NCBI GenBank assembly: GCA_043802345.1
Contig: JAZDLC010000204.1
Span: 1 to 7,879, forward strand
Origin: JAZDLC01 sp043802345
GTDB lineage: Bacteria; Planctomycetota; B15-G4; JADJEK01
DNA length: 7,879 nt
Reading direction: 5' to 3'
Within the stretch, counting starts at the first letter, position 1, and every line of letters starts with the position of its first letter. Below, piece by piece: positions 1 through 5,367 of the stretch. A program made the position numbers and the translations under genes. The notes beneath the pieces are model-generated. The model was not told the DNA's origin and made no database searches. It saw nothing but the letters and a program-made list of their open reading frames with translations.

Positions 1-143
1 TCCACGCGCCCAGGTCAGAATCGCTTCCCTCTCGACCCTTCCCACACCGAGATCTCTGACTACCCGGAAGGAGAACACCGCCTCTGGTGGGTCAGTTTAT
101 GTGAGCGCGGGGGGGTCGGTTCTGGTGAGCGCTATAGCTGCTT
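1..143. other. Left-edge region upstream of the kinase, no convincing gene
   Basis: Two forward frames are open from the window edge. One ends at a TGA (145-147) that overlaps the ATG at 147, in a TGATG arrangement. The other runs into the kinase as an out-of-frame reading and stops near 463. Neither translation has a recognisable domain. The in-frame stop TAG at 135-137 blocks any N-terminal extension of the kinase. The first frame could be the 3' end of an upstream gene coupled to the kinase, but 48 codons are too few to judge. Confidence 0.3.
91..132. repeat. Imperfect 24-bp-period tandem repeat
   Basis: An 18-bp unit at 91-108 recurs at 115-132 with 14 of 18 identical bases, including an identical 8-bp end GTGAGCGC. 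The period is 24 bp, a multiple of three. In the second forward frame the two copies translate to the near-identical octapeptides GGSVYVSA and GGSVLVSA. It could be a binding-site pair for a regulator of the kinase, a slippage duplication, or the end of a repeat-containing upstream reading frame. The sequence alone does not decide between these. Confidence 0.45.
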
Positions 144-2651
144 GTGATGGGAAGCCCGATCGGCGCTCTTGCGCTTGCCGGGGGAGCCGCTGTGTCGGTC
201 CTGAGCACGTACATCATGCGCATGACGGGCTCGTCCCTCGTCGCGGGCAATCTGCTCACTGCGGCCTTCTACGGGACGCTGACCGCCCTGGCCTTCCGCC
301 TCGGGGGCCACGGAGCCGTCACCCTGCCGTGGTACGCGGCGGTACCGATCGTCGCGATGAGCACCGTGGGGCGGCGCTCTTCCCTCTTCTGGCTGGGAGT
401 CACGATACTTTCCCTGGGCGGGATCTTCGTGCTCTCCAAAGGCGGCTACGCCTTCGCGTGTGACCTGGCGCCTCATCAGTATGCGCTGGTCGTCCTGCTG
501 GGGTGGGTCGGTCTGCTGGTGTTGGTGCTTGGCCTGGCTCTCGTGAACGAGACGGTCAAGAGCAGGACAATGGCTGAACTCAGATCCGCGCAGGAGAGCC
601 TGCGGCGGGAGAAGAGCTTCTCGGACTCGGCCATTGAAGGACTGCCAGGCATCTTCTATGTCTTCGACAGCGAGGGGCGGCTCATCCGATGGAATGAGAA
701 CTTCCTTCGAGCCACGGGGTACTCCTCCGCAGAGCTGTCCGGAATGCAGCCGCTCGATTTCTTCCATGGACGGAATCGGGTGATCGTCCAGCGTGGTGTC
801 GAAAACGTGTTCACGCTGGGGCAGGCCCTGATAGAGGCGGACCTCACCATCAAGGACGGAACAGCCATTCCGCACCTGTTGTCGGGCAAGCGGGCCATGA
901 TCGACGGGAACCTGCATCTTGTGGGGATGGGAGTCGATATCACGGATCGCAAGGCGGCGGAGGATGAGTTCAAGCTGGTCAACTCCGACCTCGAGAGAGC
1001 GGTCCTGTACGCGCAGCAGATGGCCAGGGAAGCCGCGAGCGCCAGTCTGGCCAAGAGCGAGTTCCTGGCCAACATGTCGCACGAAATCCGCACGCCGATG
1101 AACGGCGTGATCGGCATGACGGGGCTGCTGCTGGACAGTGGCCTGGACGGCGAGCAGAGAATGTGCGCCGAGACCGTCCAGACATGCGGCAATCAACTCC
1201 TGGCGGTCATCAACGACATCCTGGACTTCTCGAAGATCGAGGCCGGCAAGCTGGAGTTGGAGACGATCGATTTCGACCTGCGTACCGCGGTCGAGGAAAC
1301 CGTCGACATTCTTGCCGGCAAGGCCGAGGAGAAGGGCCTGGAGTTCTCGTGCTTCGTCGATCCGGAAACGCCTTTCCTGCTGCGGGGCGACCCGGGACGG
1401 CTGCGGCAGGTGCTGATCAACCTGGCGAGCAATGCGATCAAGTTCACCAAGGCTGGTGAAGTGGCGATCACCGTTTCGACGGCGGAGGAGACAGGTGGCC
1501 GGGCAACCGTCCGGTTCGTCGTTCGGGACACGGGGATCGGCATTCCCGCCGACCGGATGGGCCGGCTCTTCAAGTCGTTCTCGCAGGTGGATACCTCCGC
1601 GACGCGCAAGTACGGAGGGACGGGGCTGGGCCTGGCGATCTCCAAGCAGATCGCCGAGATCATGGGGGGAGAGATTGGCGTAGAGAGCGAGGAGGGCGAA
1701 GGCGCGACCTTCTGGTTCACGGCCGTTCTGGAGAAGCAACCGGGCGGTTCCAAGAGGGCGCCGGCCGGGCCGGGCGACATCGCAGACCTTCGGGTGATGG
1801 TCGTCGATGACAATGCGACGAACCGCAAGCTCCTCGAAGCGTATCTGTCGAACTGGGGTTGCCGGCCGGCCGTGGCGGCCTGTGGGGACGAAGCGCTGGC
1901 GGCGATGCGGACGGCCGCGGCCGAAGGTGACCCGCACAAGGTCGCCGTGTTGGACGGTCTCATGCCCGGAATGAACGGCGAGGAGCTGGGCAGGAGGATC
2001 AAGTCGGATCCGGAACTCTGCGACACGGTCCTGGTCATGTTGACGTCGATGGGGCAGAGCTCCGGCATGAGGCGGCTGGCCGAGACCGGCTTCGCGGCCT
2101 ATCTGCTGAAGCCGATCAAGCAGTCGCAGTTGTTGGACTGCCTGCGAGCCATCACGGTCGAACCGGGGGAGGCCAGGCGCAAGCCGGACGCGGTCTCGGT
2201 CTCCAGCCACCCGGTTCCGGATAGTCGGATCCGTCACCTCCGCATCCTTCTGGCCGAGGACGATACCATCAACCAGATGGTGGCACAGCAGCTTCTCAAG
2301 ACGAAGGTCGGATGCCGGGCCGATGTGGCGCCGAACGGCAAGGATGCGATCGAGGCGCTGGCCCGGAAGGACTACGACGTAGTCCTGATGGACTGCCAGA
2401 TGCCAGAAATGGACGGCTACGAGGCCACCCGCAGCATCCGGGATCCGAACTCCCCCGTGCGAAACCACGACGTGTACATCGTTGCGATGACCGCCAACGC
2501 CATGAAGGGTGACCGCGAGGCGTGTCTTGCCTCCGGCATGAACGACTACATCGCCAAGCCGATCAACGCCCAGGAGTTGGTTGACTCCCTTGGGCGCGCC
2601 CTCCAGCGCAGCCGGGAAGAGCTGGCCTCGAGGGGGCCGGCCGTTTCTTGA
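144..2651 (+). CDS. Membrane-bound hybrid sensor histidine kinase (TM-PAS-HisKA-HATPase-REC-REC)
   Basis: This is a sensor kinase of the BarA-like hybrid type (835 aa). It autophosphorylates on histidine and passes the phosphate to its own receiver domains. Residues 5-135 hold about five hydrophobic segments. Two segments flank a PWYAAVPIV stretch that resembles an unnamed membrane sensor module of bacterial kinases. A PAS domain spans about 158-270, followed by a coiled coil. The H-box has His313 in MSHEIRTPMNG. The ATPase shows N430 (NLASNAIKF), D462 (DTGIGIP) and the GGTGLGL box at 491. Receiver 1 has D555/D556 and phosphoacceptor D604. Receiver 2 has D706/D707, D750 and K805. All key residues are present, so it should be active. 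No HPt domain or DNA-binding output is attached, so a separate HPt protein or regulator is expected. The start is GTG 144 or ATG 147, and no Shine-Dalgarno sequence precedes either. The first membrane segment may be missing compared with relatives. Confidence 0.95.
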   Translation: MMGSPIGALALAGGAAVSVLSTYIMRMTGSSLVAGNLLTAAFYGTLTALAFRLGGHGAVTLPWYAAVPIVAMSTVGRRSSLFWLGVTILSLGGIFVLSKGGYAFACDLAPHQYALVVLLGWVGLLVLVLGLALVNETVKSRTMAELRSAQESLRREKSFSDSAIEGLPGIFYVFDSEGRLIRWNENFLRATGYSSAELSGMQPLDFFHGRNRVIVQRGVENVFTLGQALIEADLTIKDGTAIPHLLSGKRAMIDGNLHLVGMGVDITDRKAAEDEFKLVNSDLERAVLYAQQMAREAASASLAKSEFLANMSHEIRTPMNGVIGMTGLLLDSGLDGEQRMCAETVQTCGNQLLAVINDILDFSKIEAGKLELETIDFDLRTAVEETVDILAGKAEEKGLEFSCFVDPETPFLLRGDPGRLRQVLINLASNAIKFTKAGEVAITVSTAEETGGRATVRFVVRDTGIGIPADRMGRLFKSFSQVDTSATRKYGGTGLGLAISKQIAEIMGGEIGVESEEGEGATFWFTAVLEKQPGGSKRAPAGPGDIADLRVMVVDDNATNRKLLEAYLSNWGCRPAVAACGDEALAAMRTAAAEGDPHKVAVLDGLMPGMNGEELGRRIKSDPELCDTVLVMLTSMGQSSGMRRLAETGFAAYLLKPIKQSQLLDCLRAITVEPGEARRKPDAVSVSSHPVPDSRIRHLRILLAEDDTINQMVAQQLLKTKVGCRADVAPNGKDAIEALARKDYDVVLMDCQMPEMDGYEATRSIRDPNSPVRNHDVYIVAMTANAMKGDREACLASGMNDYIAKPINAQELVDSLGRALQRSREELASRGPAVS

Positions 2652-2657
2652 AGCCGA

Positions 2658-2678
2658 GGGAGCCGGAGGTTGGCTCTC
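2658..2678. terminator. Hairpin after the kinase gene
   Basis: GGGAGCC (2658-2664) pairs with GGCTCTC (2672-2678), giving seven pairs including one G-U, around a 7-nt loop. It begins six bases after the kinase stop. No T-tract follows, so it is at best a weak or Rho-assisted terminator. It may instead be an mRNA-stabilising 3' structure or processing site that separates kinase expression from the aconitase X genes downstream. Confidence 0.35.
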
Positions 2679-2719
2679 CATGAGCCCGTTCGTATCCTGG
2701 GGTCACCGGATCCGGACCG

Positions 2720-3988
2720 ATGACCATGCACCTGAGCGACACTGATCTGCGCATTCTTGCGGGAGAAAAAGGCGACGCGGCGCGCCTCGCCTTGCGGATC
2801 ATCGTGCGAATGGCGGAAGTGCTCGGCACGAAGGAGCTGATCGAAGTGAGCCAGGCTCACATCGACGGGTGCGGGCTGCTCAGTGACGCGAGCCTGTGCT
2901 TCGCCGAGCTACTGGCGGGGAAAGGGGCGCGTGTGTCCATCCCGACGACGCTGAGCATGGGGCCTCTCGATCTTCAGCGCTGGCGCGAGTTCGGAGTGCC
3001 GGAAGAGTACGCCGCCCGGGCGATCCGCCAGGGGCGGGCATACGAGGCGATGGGATGCCTTCCGACCTGGACGTGCGCGCCGTATCAGGGGTACCTGACG
3101 CCGCGCTTCGGCCAGCACCTGGCATGGGGCGAGTCGAACGCCGTCTGCTACGCGAACTCGGTGCTGGGAGCGCGCACCAACCGTTGTGCGGACTATTTCG
3201 ACATCTGCGCGGCGATCTGCGGGAAGGTGCCGAAGACCGGCCTGCATCTCGACGAGGTCCGGCGGGGCGAGGTGCTGGTGCGGCTGGTCGGGGTGGCGGA
3301 GGACCGGTGGCGGGAAGACTCCGAATGGTCGGTGCTCGGTCACCTGCTCGGGCCGCTGGTGGGGAACAGGATCGCGGTGATCGAGGGGCTGCCGAGGTGG
3401 GCGACCAGCGATCAGCTCAAGGCGCTCTGCGCCGCTGCGGCGTCATCCGGTTCGGTGGCCCTCTTCCACGCGGTGGGATTGACGCCGGAAGCTCCGACGC
3501 GGGATGCCGCCTTCGGTGGGGGCGTGCCGGAGCGTGAAGTCACGCTTGGTCCGGAGGAGTTCGAGCGGGCGCGAGGCGACCTCTCGACAAGTGCTGACGC
3601 TGCGCGGCTCGACGAAGTGGTCGTGGGCTGCCCGCACTTCTCCTACGACGAGTTCGTTCAGCTGGCGAACCTGCTGCGGCGGGAGCCGGCGGGTCGCTTC
3701 CACGAGGGCACCCGCTTCACCGTGATCAGTTCTCGGAGCTCGGAGGCGCTGATGCGCGGCGCCGGACTGAGCGAGCTGTTTGACGAGTGGGGGGTGCGAG
3801 TCACGCTCGACACATGCGTCTTCCACACGCCGCTCCTGGCGCCGGGTGCGACGTCGTTGATGACCAATTCGGGCAAATGCGCGTACTACGCGCCCGGGGA
3901 GCTGAAGGTCGAGGTGGCATTCGGGACGCTTTTCGAGTGCGTGCGCTCGGCGGTGGTGGGTCATGTCTGGCGGGAGGGAGGAGGATGA
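2720..3988 (+). CDS. Aconitase X large (catalytic) subunit, DUF521 / PF04412 family
   Basis: This is the catalytic subunit (422 aa) of a two-polypeptide aconitase X, an iron-sulfur dehydratase. Family hallmarks are AHIDGCG (46-52), CLPTWTCAPY (113-122), GESNAVCYANSVLGARTNR (137-155), GCPHFSYDEF (303-312), LDTC (363-366) and TNSGKCAYYAPG (382-393). The conserved cysteines, with C113, C304 and C366 as my best candidates, probably hold the Fe-S cluster. Characterised relatives are bacterial cis-3-hydroxy-L-proline dehydratases and the archaeal phosphomevalonate dehydratase of the modified mevalonate pathway. The substrate here is not decided by the sequence, because no proline-cycle or UbiD-type partner is nearby. 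Length fits the separate-subunit type rather than the fused bacterial type of roughly 570 aa. An in-frame TGA at 2681 and no other start codon before ATG 2720 fix the earliest start; M3 (2726) is the alternative. The ribosome site is weak. The 3' end overlaps the small subunit by 4 bp. Confidence 0.93.
   Translation: MTMHLSDTDLRILAGEKGDAARLALRIIVRMAEVLGTKELIEVSQAHIDGCGLLSDASLCFAELLAGKGARVSIPTTLSMGPLDLQRWREFGVPEEYAARAIRQGRAYEAMGCLPTWTCAPYQGYLTPRFGQHLAWGESNAVCYANSVLGARTNRCADYFDICAAICGKVPKTGLHLDEVRRGEVLVRLVGVAEDRWREDSEWSVLGHLLGPLVGNRIAVIEGLPRWATSDQLKALCAAAASSGSVALFHAVGLTPEAPTRDAAFGGGVPEREVTLGPEEFERARGDLSTSADAARLDEVVVGCPHFSYDEFVQLANLLRREPAGRFHEGTRFTVISSRSSEALMRGAGLSELFDEWGVRVTLDTCVFHTPLLAPGATSLMTNSGKCAYYAPGELKVEVAFGTLFECVRSAVVGHVWREGGG
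3972..3984 (+). promoter_or_regulatory. Purine-rich ribosome binding site inside the large-subunit 3' end
   Basis: GGGAGGGAGGAGG sits immediately before the small-subunit ATG at 3985 and also encodes the last residues (REGGG) of the large subunit. It allows strong re-initiation at the ATGA overlap. It fixes ATG 3985 as the small-subunit start against upstream in-frame starts that run back to 3787. Confidence 0.8.
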
Positions 3989-4434
3989 GCCGCGTCCTGA
4001 AGGGCCGGGTCGTGATCGCGGGGAAGGCGCGCGGGCGCGCGTTGGCCTCGAATGAGCCGCTCAGCTTCTGGGGCGGCTATGACTGCGAGACCGGCGAGAT
4101 CATCGACCGCCGCCACCACCGTTGCGGAGAGAACGCCGCCGGGCGCGTGTTTCTGTTCCCCACAGGGCGTGGCTCGAGCACGGCCAGCGGGATCCTCCTG
4201 CAGAGCCTGCTCAATGGCACGGCGCCGGCAGCGCTGGTCTGCATCGAGCTGGATCCGATACTGGCCCTGGGAGTGATCGTGGCGGAGGAGTGTTTCGGGC
4301 GCAGCCTGCCGATGGTGATTCTCGATCAAGAGGAGTTCTCTTTGGTGACTGACGATGACTGGCTCGAAATCGAGGAGGACGGCACGGTGCGAATTACCGC
4401 GGAGGAGACGGACGGATCCGGGTGTTCATCCTGA
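3985..4434 (+). CDS. Aconitase X small (swivel-domain) subunit, DUF126 / PF01989 family
   Basis: This 149-aa protein is the mobile swivel domain that closes over the active site of the large subunit. Signature segments are PLSFWGGYD (25-33), the TGEIID...H...GE run (36-49), the serine-rich loop FPTGRGSSTASG (58-69) and the DP.LALGVIVAE stretch (90-101). The GRGSS loop corresponds to the substrate-binding serine loop of aconitase swivel domains; this assignment comes from the family. The ATG shares ATGA with the large-subunit stop, so the two chains are almost certainly co-translated and act as a heterodimer. The C-terminus is short and acidic after residue 115. Neighbours give no substrate clue: a kinase lies upstream and a convergent unrelated gene downstream. 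The alternative reading is that this is the archaeal-type phosphomevalonate dehydratase small subunit. Confidence 0.93.
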   Translation: MSRVLKGRVVIAGKARGRALASNEPLSFWGGYDCETGEIIDRRHHRCGENAAGRVFLFPTGRGSSTASGILLQSLLNGTAPAALVCIELDPILALGVIVAEECFGRSLPMVILDQEEFSLVTDDDWLEIEEDGTVRITAEETDGSGCSS

Positions 4435-4532
4435 ACGCCGATTTCTTCGCAGCGCGCGCAGAAACCGGGGAGGGGGTCGGCATCGGCATCGGAAGGACTG
4501 TCGTGTTGTCTTGTGCCGCTCCCTCCTTGGTT

Positions 4533-4547
4533 GCGGCCTGTGGCCGC
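4533..4547. terminator. GC hairpin in the convergent gap
   Basis: GCGGCC (4533-4538) and GGCCGC (4542-4547) form a perfect 6-bp stem with a 3-nt loop. It lies 98 bp after the aconitase X small-subunit stop and 11 bp beyond the stop of the leftward ankyrin/MBL gene. Its placement suits a shared bidirectional terminator. Neither side has a clear T-tract, so intrinsic termination is uncertain. The remaining 4435-4558 sequence shows no gene. Confidence 0.4.
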
Positions 4548-4558
4548 GCAGTGGAGTC

Positions 4559-5014
4559 CTATAGATCCCGGCTCCTGGGCAGGCCACCGTTCCTGAAGGC
4601 GAACCGGTCTCCGGCGTTCTCGACGCAGCCGAACCTGGTGCCGGCAGGCACCTTCTTCGCGTGGTCGTCTGCGAACTGCCGGTAGACGTAGCCCGAGTCT
4701 CCGCCGTGCATCGGGACGATCACCGACGGCTTCAGCCTGTCCACCGCGTAGACGACGCCCTTGACGCACAGATCGGCCCCCAGGTCGGCGAGCGCCTGGA
4801 CGACCTCCGTCTCTCCCTGCATGGCGGCGATGTGCAGGGGCGACAGGCCGTCCTCGTCCGGAGCGTTCACTTGGTCCGGATGCTTCTCGATGTACGCCGC
4901 GAGCCCGGAGATGTCTTCTGCCCACACCAGATCGTGGACCTCGCCGGGTTGCGCGGCTTGCGCGCACCACAGGAGCAGGAACAGAACGGCCGGGATTCCT
5001 CTGGAAAAGCTCAT
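4559..5014 (-). pseudogene. Exported ankyrin-repeat protein fused to an MBL-fold C-terminal remnant (probable internal deletion)
   Basis: This is an intact 151-aa frame with a Sec signal peptide (residues 1-20, cut after AQA). A spacer helix follows, then one clear ankyrin repeat, about 53-81 (DEDGLSPLHIAAMQGETEVV ... GAD). From about 86 the sequence switches abruptly to VYAVDRLKPSVIVPMHGGDS, then RQFADDHAKK and FGCVENAGDRFAF. This resembles the end of UlaG-like metallo-beta-lactamase-fold hydrolases, where H103 would be the last metal ligand. The HxHxDH core and the other metal ligands are absent, so hydrolase activity is not expected. I infer an ancestor with ankyrin repeats plus a complete MBL domain that lost its middle by an in-frame deletion. 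Translation signals look healthy: AGGAGG lies 6 bp before ATG 5014. It may therefore still make a small periplasmic ankyrin protein. Alternatively it belongs to a small family of its own. Confidence 0.65.
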
Positions 5015-5020
5015 ACCTCG

Positions 5021-5026
5021 CCTCCT
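5021..5026 (-). promoter_or_regulatory. Consensus Shine-Dalgarno of the ankyrin/MBL gene
   Basis: On the minus strand AGGAGG lies six bases before the ATG at 5014-5012. It is among the best ribosome sites in the window and supports this start, which also exposes a proper signal peptide. An intact initiation signal is notable for a gene that seems to have lost its catalytic core. Confidence 0.75.
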
Positions 5027-5261
5027 TCACCTGATTCTGGCCCGGAAAACCGGGTCACCCCGGGAAGACCTCCGCGCGGACAGACTGCGGGCCGCTGGAT
5101 GTCGCGCCCTCGGGGTCCAATCCGCGCTCGGTCCGGACGCGTGATCAGGTATTCCGCGGAAACTGGCCGTCCTTCTCGGTCCGGGCCGCCGGCCATGGCG
5201 GGGGGCGATGCGGCATGCCTGTGGCCGCGCCATGCTCTTCGCCGCGAGCCTTTCTTCGGTC

Positions 5262-5290
5262 GTCATGTCAGATTGAAAGTATTATGTCAA
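5262..5290 (-). promoter_or_regulatory. Candidate sigma-70-type promoter in an AT-richer island
   Basis: Read leftward, a perfect TTGACA (5290-5285) is followed after 17 bp by CATGAC (5267-5262), a poor -10 with 3 of 6 matches. This island is clearly AT-richer than its surroundings. Transcription would start near 5255, giving the ankyrin/MBL gene a leader of about 240 nt. The -35 match and spacing are good, but the weak -10 keeps this tentative. Confidence 0.3.
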
Positions 5291-5296
5291 AGTGAC

Positions 5297-5307
5297 TTAC
5301 GACGTAA
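5297..5307. promoter_or_regulatory. Perfect inverted repeat TTACG-A-CGTAA beside the candidate promoter
   Basis: The arms TTACG (5297-5301) and CGTAA (5303-5307) are exact inverted copies around one base. They lie 6 bp upstream of the TTGACA hexamer in the leftward direction. That position would suit an activator or repressor dimer. It is short enough that chance cannot be excluded. Confidence 0.3.
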
Positions 5308-5309
5308 CC

Positions 5310-5334
5310 GTCCGGCCAGCGCCGCTCTCCGGAC
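5310..5334 (-). terminator. Stem-loop downstream of the CoA ligase gene
   Basis: GTCCGG (5310-5315) pairs with CCGGAC (5329-5334). Within this, AGC (5318-5320) pairs with GCT (5324-5326) across a symmetric 2x2 internal loop and a triloop. It lies 34-58 nt beyond the ligase stop in the direction of transcription, as expected for a 3'-end structure. No T-run follows on the minus strand, so an intrinsic terminator is only a possibility. Confidence 0.4.
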
Positions 5335-5367
5335 CGTGGTGGCGACGATGCTGCTGGGGTGCGATTC

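Larger units (their letters stand above)
5015..5367. other. 353-bp intergenic region between the ankyrin/MBL gene and the CoA ligase
   Basis: No convincing gene lies here. Leftward frames of 61 and 79 codons exist, but they are rich in Arg, Pro and Gly, lack ribosome sites and match nothing I recognise. The region holds a CCCGG-AAAA-CCGGG hairpin (5041-5054) in the presumed leader of the ankyrin/MBL gene and small palindromes such as GCCATGGC (5192-5199). It also holds an AT-richer promoter-like island (5262-5307) and a stem-loop (5310-5334) after the ligase gene. Confidence 0.6.

Noticed and set aside
132..2681. An 849-codon open frame antisense to the whole kinase gene
   Set aside because: It shares codon boundaries with the kinase, so antisense stops would need sense TTA, CTA or TCA codons, which this GC-biased gene avoids. 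The translation is His/Arg/Asp/Gln-rich with no domain, while the sense strand has full kinase motifs.
3443..3964. A 173-codon frame antisense to the aconitase X large subunit
   Set aside because: It is codon-aligned with a well-conserved sense gene and its protein is Arg/His-rich without motifs.
4481..4496. Short GGCATC repeat in the convergent gap as a possible array or microsatellite
   Set aside because: Only about two and a half 6-bp units are present, too few to mean anything beyond local simplicity.
5011..5196. A leftward 61-codon frame whose TGA overlaps the ankyrin/MBL start codon (ATGA)
   Set aside because: The overlap suggests an operon partner, but the product is Arg/Pro/Gly-rich, has no ribosome site before its ATG and resembles no protein I know. 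The overlap is likely chance.
5027..5266. A leftward 79-codon frame starting just after the TTGACA island
   Set aside because: There is no Shine-Dalgarno, its start lies within the presumed -10 region, and the composition is that of translated GC-rich non-coding DNA.
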